From assembly GCA_038731605.1 (NCBI GenBank), contig JAVYQP010000004.1:1-64000 (forward strand): 64,000 bases of DNA, given 5' to 3'. Both the position numbers and the translations under genes were made by a program. The DNA is from WYZ-LMO2 sp038731605 (GTDB lineage Archaea; Halobacteriota; Archaeoglobi; Archaeoglobales; Archaeoglobaceae). The stretch's first letter is position 1. Each line of letters begins with the position of its first letter. Of the stretch, positions 42,454-50,827 are shown one piece after another. The notes under the pieces are model-generated. The model saw only the letters and a list, made by a program, of their open reading frames with translations. It was not told the origin of the DNA and did not search any database.

Positions 42454-43998
42454 ATGAAATACGACGCGGTGCTTGTTCTGGACTTCGGAGGACAATACTG
42501 CCACCTCATAGGCAGACGAATAAGAGAGCAAGGGGTATACTCCGAGATCGTTCCCCACGACATAACCGTAGAAGAGATCAGAGCTCTGAACGAGAAGTTC
42601 AACGTCAAAGGTCTTATCTTGTCGGGCGGACCAGCGAGTGTTTTCGAAGAGAACGCCCCAAAAATCGATACGAGAATCCTCGATCTCGGGTTACCAGTGT
42701 TGGGCTTGTGCTATGGACACCAGCTCATAGCTCACTTGGCAAAGGGAAAAGTTGGGTCTGCGAACGTAAGGGAATACGGTGTCGCATACGCAATCATCGA
42801 AAAGCCTGTTGGGGTTCTAAAGGGCTTAAATAGAACGGAGAAGGTTTGGATGAGCCACAGCGATGTCGTGTTCTCACTTCCTCCCGAATTCGAGGTTTTA
42901 GCGCACACCGAAAACTGCCCAGTCGCTGCATTTAGGCATAAGGAAAAACCGATTTACGGCTTGCAGTGGCATCCCGAAGTGGTTCACACAGAAAAAGGCA
43001 CACAGATGCTCCGAAACTTCCTCTTCGAAGTATGCGGTTGCGAAGCCAACTGGAAGATGGAGGACGTGATCGAGCGAATGGTCGAAGAGGTTAAGGCAGA
43101 GGTTGGTGAGGGTAAGGCAATAATAGCCCTGAGCGGGGGCATAGACTCGAGCGTTGCTACAGTGATCGCTGCAAAAGCCATAGGAGACAGGCTCACAGCG
43201 GTTTTTGTTGACCACGGTTTCATGAGAGAGGGCGAGCCGGAGTTCGTGAAGAACACTTTCCAACGATTCAAGATAAATCTCGTAGTTGTGAACGCTCGGG
43301 AGAGATTTCTAAAAAGGCTCAGAGGCGTGGTTGATCCGGAGATGAAGCGGAAGATCATAGGCGAAGAGTTCGTCCGAGTTTTTGAAGAAGAAGCGGAAAA
43401 GGCGGGTGCGGAGTATTTAATCCAGGGAACGATATACCCGGATAGAATAGAGTCGGGGATTAGGAAGTTCTCGGATAAGATAAAGACCCACCACAACGTC
43501 GCAGGGATTCCGACACGTATCAAGTTTAAGAAGATCGTCGAACCCTTGCGAGACCTCTATAAGGACGAGGTTAGGAAGATCGCAAAACTGCTCGGACTGC
43601 CAGATGAGATCGTTTTTAGACAGCCTTTCCCAGGTCCGGGGCTGGCGGTGAGGGTAATTGGGGAATTAACCGAGGAGAAAGTCGAGATCGTGAGAAAAGC
43701 AGACAAAATCGTGCGAGAAGAGATTGAAAAAAGTGGCTTGAAAGACAAGCTTTGGCAGTATTTTGCAGTGTTAACAGACACGAAGACAACTGGAGTCAAA
43801 GGCGACGCCAGAGCCTACGGGTACGTCGTCGCAGTTAGAATCGTGGAGAGCAAGGAAGCGATGACTGCGAGTTTTGCAAAAATCCCATACGAAGTTCTGG
43901 AAAAGATCTCTACAAGGATTACCAACGAAATCCCAGAGGTCGTGAGAGTTGTCTACGACATAACGCACAAACCGCCTGCAACGATAGAGTGGGAGTGA
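42454..43998 (+). CDS. guaA: GMP synthase, fused glutaminase and ATP-pyrophosphatase
   Basis: The enzyme aminates XMP to GMP. The N-terminal class I amidotransferase has GLCYGHQLIAHLA with the nucleophilic cysteine and YGLQWHPEVVHTEKG with the histidine-glutamate pair. The synthetase half has the PP-loop ALSGGIDSSVATVIAAKAIG and RQPFPGPGLAVRVIGE. The C-terminal dimerisation domain ends in KPPATIEWE. The 514 residues make a complete fused enzyme, like bacterial GuaA, whereas many euryarchaea encode the two halves as separate genes. Confidence 0.97.
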   Translation: MKYDAVLVLDFGGQYCHLIGRRIREQGVYSEIVPHDITVEEIRALNEKFNVKGLILSGGPASVFEENAPKIDTRILDLGLPVLGLCYGHQLIAHLAKGKVGSANVREYGVAYAIIEKPVGVLKGLNRTEKVWMSHSDVVFSLPPEFEVLAHTENCPVAAFRHKEKPIYGLQWHPEVVHTEKGTQMLRNFLFEVCGCEANWKMEDVIERMVEEVKAEVGEGKAIIALSGGIDSSVATVIAAKAIGDRLTAVFVDHGFMREGEPEFVKNTFQRFKINLVVVNARERFLKRLRGVVDPEMKRKIIGEEFVRVFEEEAEKAGAEYLIQGTIYPDRIESGIRKFSDKIKTHHNVAGIPTRIKFKKIVEPLRDLYKDEVRKIAKLLGLPDEIVFRQPFPGPGLAVRVIGELTEEKVEIVRKADKIVREEIEKSGLKDKLWQYFAVLTDTKTTGVKGDARAYGYVVAVRIVESKEAMTASFAKIPYEVLEKISTRITNEIPEVVRVVYDITHKPPATIEWE

Positions 43999-44026
43999 AA
44001 AGAATAATCGGAGCAAAAAATAAAAA

Positions 44027-44548
44027 TTACTCGACTTTTATCTTCTTTCCAGCTCCAGCCTTCTTTGCCAGCGTAACTTCAAGGACTCCGTTGTTGTATC
44101 TCGCCTTCGCAGAGTCTGGGTCGACTTCTGCTGGTAGGTTCACGATCTCGTGATACTTCCTGTTCTCTCCCTCGGCTCTGATCTCAAGGGATCTTTCGGT
44201 GGCTTTGAGCTCGATGTCCTCCTTCCTCACCCCGGGCATCTCTGCGATGACTTGAACTTCGTTGTCAGTCTCGATCACGTCGACGAGTGGCTTTCTCTCT
44301 TCGATTCCAGTTTCCTTGATCAAAGGCTTAGTTCCGAACTCTCTGATCTCTGGCTTTCCATCGGGACCGATTCTTATCGAGAACCCACGAACTATCGGCT
44401 TGAACTCGCCCATTTCTCCGAACCTGAATGCTCTTTCGATGTCCCTCATCATTCTCCTAAAGATCTCGTCGAACTCTGCGAACGGATCCCAGTCCCAGAA
44501 ATCCTCCTCGTCCTCCTCCCTATCCTTCCTTCTCCTCCTCCAAACCAT
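44027..44548 (-). CDS. Small heat shock protein Hsp20
   Basis: The 173-residue ATP-independent holdase has an alpha-crystallin domain from about residue 85: VIETDNEVQVIAEMPGVRKE, SLEIRAEGENRKYHEIVNLP and the conserved ARYNNGVLEVTLAKK near the end. The N-terminal arm is rich in charged residues and phenylalanine. The C-terminal IxI anchor is reduced to KIKVE. It is the last gene of the HSR1-Cdc48-Hsp20 operon, starting 12 bases after the cdc48 stop, with GAGGTGATGG as ribosome site. Confidence 0.94.
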   Translation of the reverse strand: MVWRRRRKDREEDEEDFWDWDPFAEFDEIFRRMMRDIERAFRFGEMGEFKPIVRGFSIRIGPDGKPEIREFGTKPLIKETGIEERKPLVDVIETDNEVQVIAEMPGVRKEDIELKATERSLEIRAEGENRKYHEIVNLPAEVDPDSAKARYNNGVLEVTLAKKAGAGKKIKVE

Positions 44549-44559
44549 ACACCATCACC

Positions 44560-46932
44560 TCACGCATAAATTCTTTGGAAATCTTTCATAAAGGTTTCGA
44601 ACCTTCTTAAGTCCTCCCTTGTGAGACTTGGCTTCACTTTCCTGAGCGCTTCCTCGAAGTGCTTCTTAGTGATCTTCACTTTCTGTGCAACCTCTTTCGC
44701 CTCCTTCGGATCTCTGATTTGCGCAACTGCTTCCCTTATCGCAAGCATTCCCGCCTCTCTGCATACTGCTTCGATGTCTGCACCGCTGTAGCCTTCCGTC
44801 TTCTCTGCGAGCTCTTCAACGCTCACGTCTTCGCTCAACGGCTTACCACGGAGATGGATCTTGAATATCTCCTTCCTCGCCTCTTTGTCAGGCGGTGGGA
44901 TGTAGATGTGCCTCTCTATTCTTCCCGGTCTAAGCAACGCTGGGTCTATCAAGTCTGGGCGGTTCGTGGCTGCGATCACTACGACGTCACGAAGCTCTTC
45001 CAAGCCATCAAGCTCAGTTAGCAACTGGCTAACGACCCTTTCTGTGACATGCGAATCGCCAATGCCTCCTCTTCTCGGCGCCAAGCTGTCGATCTCATCG
45101 AAGAATATGATCGCCGGTGCGACTTGCCTTGCCTTCCTGAACATCTCCCTAACGTGCTTCTCGCTCTCTCCAACCCACTTGCTCAACAACTCCGGACCTT
45201 TGACGCTGATGAAGTTCGCATTGCTCTCGTTCGCAACCGCTTTCGCAAGCAAAGTCTTTCCAGTTCCCGGAGGACCGTAGAGCAGAATCCCCTTCGGCGG
45301 TTTTATGTTAGTAGCCCTGAACAAGTCTGGGAACTTCAGGGGCCACTCTATCGCCTCCCTCAGTTCTTGCTTAGCGCTCTCAAGCCCACCTATGTCGTCC
45401 CATCGAACCTTCGGAACTTCAACGAGCACTTCTCTCATCGCAGATGGCTCTATGAACTTCAACGCCTCATCAAAATCCTTCTTCGTTACAACAAGCTTCG
45501 AAAGGACTTCCGCAGGAATTTCTTCTGCCTCGACGTCGATCTCTCCCTTCTCCATCCTGTCCCTCAAGGCGTGCATCGCAGCTTCCTTAGCCAACGCAGC
45601 CAAGTCTGCGCCAACGAATCCGTTGGTTCTGTTTGCAAGATCCTCGAGCATCGCATCGATCAGCTTAGCCTTGACTTCCCTGAAAAGATTCTCATCCTGG
45701 GACAAGACTTCTCTTATCTCGTTCTCGTCCTTCGCTTTGTTCACTTTGTCCTTCATGTCCTCGATGAGCTTCTTGTCAAATCTCGTCTTTAAAGCTTCGA
45801 GAACTTCCAACACATCTTTTCTACTGTATTCTGGCTCGATTGGCATACCTCTCGTGTGTATCTGTAGAATCTCCTTTCTACCCTCTTTGTCTGGAACACC
45901 GATCTCGATTTCTCTGTCGAATCTCCCCGGTCTTCGCAACGCTGGGTCGATTGCATCCGGGCGGTTCGTGGCTGCGATCACGATAACTTGCCCCCTTGAC
46001 TCGAGACCGTCCATCAAAGCCAATAGCTGTGCGACAACTCTGCGTTCGACTTCTCCAGTCACCTCTTCCCTCTTTGGAGCGATCGAATCGATTTCGTCGA
46101 TGAATATTATGCTTGGAGCGTTCTGCTTCGCCTCTTCAAAGATTTCCCTGAGCCTTTGCTCAGATTCGCCGTAGAACTTGCTCATTATCTCTGGACCGCT
46201 TATACTTATGAAGTGCGCATTTACCTCGTTCGCAACCGCCTTAGCGATAAGCGTTTTTCCTGTGCCAGGAGGTCCATAGAGCAAAACCCCCTTCGGTGGC
46301 TCGATGCCAAGGCGCTCGAAGAGCTCTGGGTGCTTCAAAGGAAGCTCTATCATCTCCCTAACGAGCTTAAGCTCCCTCTTTAGCCCGCCGATGTCTTCGT
46401 AGGTAACGCTGGGGACAGATCTCTTCACTTCCTCGGCTGGTTTCTCTTTTAACTCGATCTCAGTTCCCCTGTTCACAACCACGACTCCCGCTGGTCTTGT
46501 AGCGGTTATGACGAACGTGAGCGTGTGTCCAAAGACCTCAATTCTTATCTTTTGCCCCCTTATCACTGGGCGACCTTCAAGTAAACGAAGCAAGTAGTTC
46601 TCGCCACCCATCAGTCTAACTGGCTCAGTTGGGGCTAAGGTTATGCGCTCGGCTGGCTTTGCTTCAACTTTCTTTATCCTGACTTTGTCGTCGATCCCAA
46701 CGCCTGCGTTGCTCCTGAGACTTCCATCGATCCTTATCAGTCCTTTACCCCTGTCCTCTGGGTAACTTGGCCAGACGATCGCTGGGACTGTTTCCTTGCC
46801 TATGATCTCAATTATGTCTCCACTCTGGATTCCGAGTCTTTCCATTACCTCTGGATCGATTCTCGCTATTCCCCTACCAACATCCCTATAGAACGCTTCC
46901 GCAACCTTTAAAGTTACTTCTTCCTTCATCAC
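44560..46932 (-). CDS. AAA ATPase VAT/Cdc48 unfoldase
   Basis: The 790-residue protein unfolds substrates for the proteasome. Residues 1-190 are the double-psi barrel and Cdc48 N-domain (EVTLKVAEAFYRDVGRGIAR). D1 has LYGPPGTGKTLIAKAV, IIFIDEIDSIAPKR and the arginine-finger segment DPALRRPGRFDREIEIG. D2 has LYGPPGTGKTLLAKAV, IIFFDEIDSLAPRRGG and LLRPGRIERHIYIPPP. A helical insertion of about 60 residues (RKDVLEVLEALKTRFDK to NLFREVKAKLID) follows D1. It shares ATGA with the HSR1 stop. Placement in a heat-shock operon suits a role in stress proteolysis. Confidence 0.96.
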   Translation of the reverse strand: MMKEEVTLKVAEAFYRDVGRGIARIDPEVMERLGIQSGDIIEIIGKETVPAIVWPSYPEDRGKGLIRIDGSLRSNAGVGIDDKVRIKKVEAKPAERITLAPTEPVRLMGGENYLLRLLEGRPVIRGQKIRIEVFGHTLTFVITATRPAGVVVVNRGTEIELKEKPAEEVKRSVPSVTYEDIGGLKRELKLVREMIELPLKHPELFERLGIEPPKGVLLYGPPGTGKTLIAKAVANEVNAHFISISGPEIMSKFYGESEQRLREIFEEAKQNAPSIIFIDEIDSIAPKREEVTGEVERRVVAQLLALMDGLESRGQVIVIAATNRPDAIDPALRRPGRFDREIEIGVPDKEGRKEILQIHTRGMPIEPEYSRKDVLEVLEALKTRFDKKLIEDMKDKVNKAKDENEIREVLSQDENLFREVKAKLIDAMLEDLANRTNGFVGADLAALAKEAAMHALRDRMEKGEIDVEAEEIPAEVLSKLVVTKKDFDEALKFIEPSAMREVLVEVPKVRWDDIGGLESAKQELREAIEWPLKFPDLFRATNIKPPKGILLYGPPGTGKTLLAKAVANESNANFISVKGPELLSKWVGESEKHVREMFRKARQVAPAIIFFDEIDSLAPRRGGIGDSHVTERVVSQLLTELDGLEELRDVVVIAATNRPDLIDPALLRPGRIERHIYIPPPDKEARKEIFKIHLRGKPLSEDVSVEELAEKTEGYSGADIEAVCREAGMLAIREAVAQIRDPKEAKEVAQKVKITKKHFEEALRKVKPSLTREDLRRFETFMKDFQRIYA

Positions 46933-47588
46933 CTCACCTCCAACATCCAGATTTCCTCATCTCCAACTATCTCCCTTCTAACGAGTCCTCTCGTCCTTAG
47001 CGACTCGAGGACTCTTTCAACTTCTTTATACGGGATCTTAAAGCACTCTGCAATTTCGACTGCGGTTTTCATACCCTTTGTCATCGCAAGCAGAATCAAG
47101 CGCTCGAGGTCATCGCTGACGATTTTCTCAACCTCTTCGAGGATCTGCTCAGTCAACTCGTTGAGCTTCGAAATTATAGATCCATGAATCGCCGAGAACC
47201 TCGTGCAAATGTCCTCTGCTACCTTTAGCGCCTTGTATACATCGGGCAAAGAGTCGCTTTTTACATTGAGATAGCTTAGCTTCGACTCGATCTCCCTCAG
47301 AGCTTCTGAGGGATTCGATGAGTCTTCAGAAGCCACATGGACTTCGAAGCGATGCGGAGAAATTGTGACCTCGATGTGGACGTTCTTTGCGATGTAGTAG
47401 TATCTTCTCCGCCCATCTTCTACGCTCTGAACAATTCCAGCGCTTTCAAGCTTTTCCAAGTGCTCTATCACTACCTTTGGAGCCATTCTGAGATAGTATG
47501 CAATCTCACTGACGTAGCAAGGTTTCTTCGCCAACAGTTCCAGGATCCTTCGCCTGCTCTCGTTACCTATTGCATCGAGGATGTTCAT
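46929..47588 (-). CDS. hsr1: HSR1-like heat-shock transcriptional regulator (ArsR-type winged helix)
   Basis: The 219-residue protein starts with an ArsR-type winged helix: LDAIGNESRRRILELLAKKP, then CYVSEIAYYLRMAPKVVIEHLEKLESAG as the DNA-reading part, then GRRRYYYIAK as the wing. The middle is a helical domain, and the C-terminus is a second helix-turn-helix (KTAVEIAECFKIPYKEVERVLESLRTRG). Gene order, partners and operator match A. fulgidus HSR1 (AF1298), a regulator described as controlling the heat-shock genes AF1298-AF1297-AF1296. The operator CTAAC-N5-GTTAG lies just before the start, so autoregulation is expected. It heads the operon and shares four bases with cdc48. Confidence 0.88.
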   Translation of the reverse strand: MNILDAIGNESRRRILELLAKKPCYVSEIAYYLRMAPKVVIEHLEKLESAGIVQSVEDGRRRYYYIAKNVHIEVTISPHRFEVHVASEDSSNPSEALREIESKLSYLNVKSDSLPDVYKALKVAEDICTRFSAIHGSIISKLNELTEQILEEVEKIVSDDLERLILLAMTKGMKTAVEIAECFKIPYKEVERVLESLRTRGLVRREIVGDEEIWMLEVR

Positions 47589-47600
47589 CCGATCACCGTT

Positions 47601-47617
47601 ACTAACTAAGTGTTAGT
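47601..47617. promoter_or_regulatory. HSR1 operator, CTAAC-N5-GTTAG palindrome
   Basis: The sequence ACTAAC-TAAGT-GTTAGT is a perfect six-base inverted repeat around five bases. It lies between the TATA box (47626-47636) and the HSR1 start codon at 47588, at the expected transcription start. It matches the CTAAC-N5-GTTAG motif reported for A. fulgidus HSR1. Binding here would block the HSR1-Cdc48-Hsp20 mRNA until heat shock. Confidence 0.85.
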
Positions 47618-47625
47618 GTATTTTA

Positions 47626-47636
47626 GTATATAAACT
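47626..47636. promoter_or_regulatory. Symmetric TATA element between hsr1 and the crotonase gene
   Basis: AGTATATAAAC reads as a TATA box on both strands. Leftwards it places the hsr1 transcription start within the operator. Rightwards it lies about 27 nt before the crotonase ATG at 47662, predicting a leaderless transcript. One TBP site may thus serve two divergent genes, though a second box TTATTTAAAG at 47645-47654 could serve the crotonase. Confidence 0.55.
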
Positions 47637-47661
47637 TTTCGGTCTTATTTAAAGCTCTTAA

Positions 47662-48447
47662 ATGGCAAAGGCAAATTACACTATGAGCCAAATTTCAGTC
47701 GAGAAGAAGTCGCATGTGCTGATCGTTACGCTGAACAGACCGGAAAAAAGGAATGCGATAAACTTCGAGATGGCTGGGGAACTCGAAAAGATCTGGAGGG
47801 AATTTGAAGAGAGCGATGAGCTATACGTGGGGGTAATAACCGGCGCTGGGGATAACTTCTGCTCAGGAGCGGATTTGGGTGATCTAGAAAGGCTTGCGGG
47901 CAGAGTTTTAAATGAGAACGGACCACTCGGCTTTACAAGGATGATCCCATCTAAACCCGTGATCTCCGCAATCTCCGGCTACTGCGTCGCTGGTGGACTT
48001 GAGATCGCTCTCTGGACTGACATCAGAATCGCGGACGAAACTGCGAAGTTTGGAGTTCTAAACAGAAGGTTTGGCGTTCCGTTGATCGACGGTGGAACGC
48101 AAAGACTGCCGAGAATTGTTGGCTTAGGTAATGCGCTGGATCTGATTTTGACCGGGAAGCTAATTGACGCAAAGGAAGCTCACAGAATAGGGCTCGTGAA
48201 CGAAGTTGTTCCCAAGGGCTTCGCATTAAAAAGGGCGTTGGAGATTGCAGAAATTCTCTGCTCTTACCCGCAGTTGGCGATGAGAAACGATAGAAAAGCG
48301 GTCTATCTCGGGCTCGGAGTGAGCTTGGAAAAGGGCTTGGAGATCGAAGCCAACTTGGGGTTTGAAACAATAGAGAGCAGCGCTGTTTTCCAGCAAGCGG
48401 AGAAGTTCTTAGAGGGGAAAGGGAGGCACGGGGAGAGAGTAGATTAA
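47662..48447 (+). CDS. Enoyl-CoA hydratase/isomerase (crotonase) family protein
   Basis: Crotonase-fold enzymes act on acyl-CoA thioesters, commonly hydrating enoyl-CoA in beta-oxidation. LIVTLNRPEKRNAINFEM opens the fold, GAGDNFCSGADLGDLE supplies an oxyanion-hole backbone, and ISGYCVAGGLEIALWTDIRIA the second. The usual catalytic glutamate positions read as RRFGVPLIDGGTQRLPRIVG, where an aspartate replaces one of the two glutamates. This suggests an isomerase or hydrolase variant. The 261 residues include a start at ATG 47662; ATG 47683 is an alternative. It is divergent from the heat-shock operon. Confidence 0.87.
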   Translation: MAKANYTMSQISVEKKSHVLIVTLNRPEKRNAINFEMAGELEKIWREFEESDELYVGVITGAGDNFCSGADLGDLERLAGRVLNENGPLGFTRMIPSKPVISAISGYCVAGGLEIALWTDIRIADETAKFGVLNRRFGVPLIDGGTQRLPRIVGLGNALDLILTGKLIDAKEAHRIGLVNEVVPKGFALKRALEIAEILCSYPQLAMRNDRKAVYLGLGVSLEKGLEIEANLGFETIESSAVFQQAEKFLEGKGRHGERVD

Positions 48448-48493
48448 AATCGCTTCACAGAAAAATTTAAAAAATCTCAAGAAAAAAGTTCGT

Positions 48494-49735
48494 GTGCAAT
48501 TTCGGCAGACAAAGCTGAGCCCGGAGGGGGAGGAGAAGAAAGTTAGAGTTCTATTTAGGAGTTCTGTTCCAGAGATACCCAGCACAACCTCTGCGACTTT
48601 TGCGATCTACAAATACCCTGCGAAGTTCATTCCGCAAGTGATAGCCTACGTTCTTAAGCACTACGCAAATCCGAAAATGCGGGTTTTCGATCCATTTGCT
48701 GGTTACGGTAGCGTTGGAGTTGTTGCAAGGCTCTACGGCAACGATTACGAGCTTTGGGATTTGAATCCAATCATAAACGTTCTCCACGACACTGCAGTTT
48801 CTAAGCCAATCGAAGTAAACCTCTACGAGCTAATCTCAGAGGTTAAACGATCCTCGGACGAATTCTTTCCAAAGTGGTCAAACTTGGATTATTGGTTCCC
48901 GGAGGAATTTTTAAGCGTTCTCTCTAAATGCTGGGGCTACGTCCATAGCCTTGAAGGTGAAAAGAAATACGCTTTGCTCGTCCCACTCATGAAGGTGACA
49001 AAGTTCTTCTCATATGCAGACGAGAAAGTGCACAAGCTTTACAAGTCCAAATACTCGAAAAAGAAAGTTTCCGAGCTTTTAAGGAGCAATTGGAAGGAGA
49101 GGTTTTACGAAATGCTTGAAGAGGAAGTAAGGGTTTTGCTCAAGAAGATCTCAGAATACAACAGAATGAAACCCAAGGATGTAAACTACCGAATACGCTC
49201 CGCAGTCGATACTCTTGAAACCGAGCTCGAAGAGGGTGCTGACATTCTCATAACTTCTCCACCCTACCTTCAGGCTCAGGAATACATAAGATCGACGAAG
49301 CTCGAGCTCTTCTGGCTTGGATACAAAGAAGAGTTCATCCGTGAGCTTAGCAAAAAGGAGATCCCATATCGAGACGTGAAGAGTATCGATATTCAATCAC
49401 CGACTTTCTTTGAGTTCAGAGAAAGAATAAAGGAAGAGCATTTGCTAAAGCTATACGATCGCTATTTCCATGCAGTCCTTGGAGCGTTCGAAAAGCTCGG
49501 AGAAAAAATAAACGAGAGAATGTGTATCTTCGTTGGACAAGCGAAAGTTAGGACAATGCAAATTCCGATAGACGAAATAATAGTCGAACATATGCAGAAT
49601 TTCGGATGGAAACACGAAATAACCTACATCGATCAGATCGTGTCAAGGGTTATGTTCGAGTCCGATGTAAATCCAGCATCTGGAATCGAAGATCACAGAA
49701 TGGAAACTGAACACTTGATCGTGCTCAAGAGATGA
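48494..49735 (+). CDS. DNA methyltransferase with TSPPY motif (type II-like)
   Basis: The 413-residue enzyme should methylate cytosine N4 or adenine N6 in DNA. The motif order differs from the adenine methylase above: the SAM-binding DPFAGYGSVG at 66-75 comes first and the catalytic TSPPY at 254-258 follows, as in beta-class enzymes. About 150 residues between them (SNLDYWFPEEFLSVLSKCWG and on) probably read the target. TSPPY favours N4-cytosine. The GTG start at 48494 follows an AAATTTAAAAAA box. The endonuclease gene starts three bases after its stop, so the two form an R-M operon. Confidence 0.83.
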   Translation: MQFRQTKLSPEGEEKKVRVLFRSSVPEIPSTTSATFAIYKYPAKFIPQVIAYVLKHYANPKMRVFDPFAGYGSVGVVARLYGNDYELWDLNPIINVLHDTAVSKPIEVNLYELISEVKRSSDEFFPKWSNLDYWFPEEFLSVLSKCWGYVHSLEGEKKYALLVPLMKVTKFFSYADEKVHKLYKSKYSKKKVSELLRSNWKERFYEMLEEEVRVLLKKISEYNRMKPKDVNYRIRSAVDTLETELEEGADILITSPPYLQAQEYIRSTKLELFWLGYKEEFIRELSKKEIPYRDVKSIDIQSPTFFEFRERIKEEHLLKLYDRYFHAVLGAFEKLGEKINERMCIFVGQAKVRTMQIPIDEIIVEHMQNFGWKHEITYIDQIVSRVMFESDVNPASGIEDHRMETEHLIVLKR

Positions 49736-49738
49736 GAT

Positions 49739-50710
49739 ATGTGGATTTCAAGACAAGAGCTTGAGAGTCCCAAGAGATTCAGAGAAAATTTCTCAAGCTA
49801 CATAGCTTCGATTCAAACCGAGATTCGAGAAAACCATGGCATATACTTCGATGAAGAGGAGATTGGAGACCTAATACTCTCCGCATTGCGAAGCAACGAC
49901 CTCAACGTGTTGGAGAGGGAGGGAAGGAGATTTAGAGTAAACACTGAGAAAGTCAACGACTGGATAAACGAGAAATTAATCCCAAACACGTTGGTTCTGA
50001 GTCTTGACGATGTGGACATAGTTAGACTCCTTCTGTTTTGCATTGAAATAACGTATGAGATGTTCAGTGGGGGAAGCATGGCAACCGTCACACAAAAAGG
50101 TTTTAGAGAACGAAGAAGGACTTTCGAGTCGATATTAGTTGACCACTTTGTCGGGAAACTTGGGGAGGTGTTTGTAAAAAAGTTTTTGGAGAACAAATTC
50201 GGTGTCAAGGTGGAATTAGACTGGAGGATCTCTACCGAGATCGAAGAGTTCAAAAACGACATCCTTAATGCAAGAAAAGCGGTAAGCATAAAGACTTCAC
50301 CAAATCTTGCTGGGATATGGGCTGAAGCAGATAAGGGATACGATTATGGCGTAATGATCAAGTGTAGCGTTCCTAAACAGCCAATCATTCAGTTTTTCAT
50401 AGAGGTTTGTGGATTTACGAGATTGCTCGACTTTGCAGAGAGTAAGATCCCAAAAAACGATGAAACCTTTGTGGAGTATCTTGAGAACATAAGAGACAGA
50501 GTTCGTAAGTATAAGTGCGGTGAGATCCAGACAAAGCTCAAAGGCTTCATTTGCGGTTATTTTCGCACCGAAGACTACGAACCAAGCAGGTTAGGGACAA
50601 AGCTCCCCTACCTCGGGGAGGTGAGAGAAGAGAGATATATCGTGCCGGTAAGCGAGCTTAAGTGGAGAAGAGAAGATTGGAAAGAGTTCACCGGGATACT
50701 GGAACGATAA
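49739..50710 (+). CDS. Predicted type II restriction endonuclease
   Basis: The 323-residue protein is not a family I can name, but it follows a DNA methyltransferase directly. A PD-(D/E)xK-like core is visible. E143 is in GKLGEVFVKKFLENKFG, D174 in EFKNDILNARK and K185 in AVSIKTSPNL. The SIKTS ending with isoleucine instead of the acidic residue is a known variant in archaeal endonucleases. The first 110 residues are helical and may form a recognition or dimer domain. The cleaved site would equal the methylated site. A different nuclease fold is possible. Confidence 0.68.
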   Translation: MWISRQELESPKRFRENFSSYIASIQTEIRENHGIYFDEEEIGDLILSALRSNDLNVLEREGRRFRVNTEKVNDWINEKLIPNTLVLSLDDVDIVRLLLFCIEITYEMFSGGSMATVTQKGFRERRRTFESILVDHFVGKLGEVFVKKFLENKFGVKVELDWRISTEIEEFKNDILNARKAVSIKTSPNLAGIWAEADKGYDYGVMIKCSVPKQPIIQFFIEVCGFTRLLDFAESKIPKNDETFVEYLENIRDRVRKYKCGEIQTKLKGFICGYFRTEDYEPSRLGTKLPYLGEVREERYIVPVSELKWRREDWKEFTGILER

Positions 50711-50753
50711 ACAGCTTCAGCACATAGCTCGTAGCTAAGCTTTCCCAAGAGCC

Positions 50754-50781
50754 AAGCGATAAAATTGACTCAAAATCGCTT
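50754..50781. repeat. Inverted repeat AAGCGAT-N14-ATCGCTT
   Basis: Seven perfectly paired bases surround a 14-base AT-rich loop. It lies 44 bases after the endonuclease stop and upstream of the TATA box CTTATATACAAA near 50800 that serves the Yip1 gene. It could be an operator or an RNA hairpin near the end of the R-M mRNA. The arm equals the AAGCGAT unit found before the encapsulin gene, which may be chance. Confidence 0.35.
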
Positions 50782-50827
50782 CAGGTTCGGACGAGAAAGC
50801 CTTATATACAAATTGCAAAGTTAATCC

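Noticed and set aside
45305..46174. Long serine-rich frame antisense to cdc48
   Set aside because: The composition (Ser, Leu, Phe) is typical of the antisense of charged-residue-rich genes; no promoter or family supports it.
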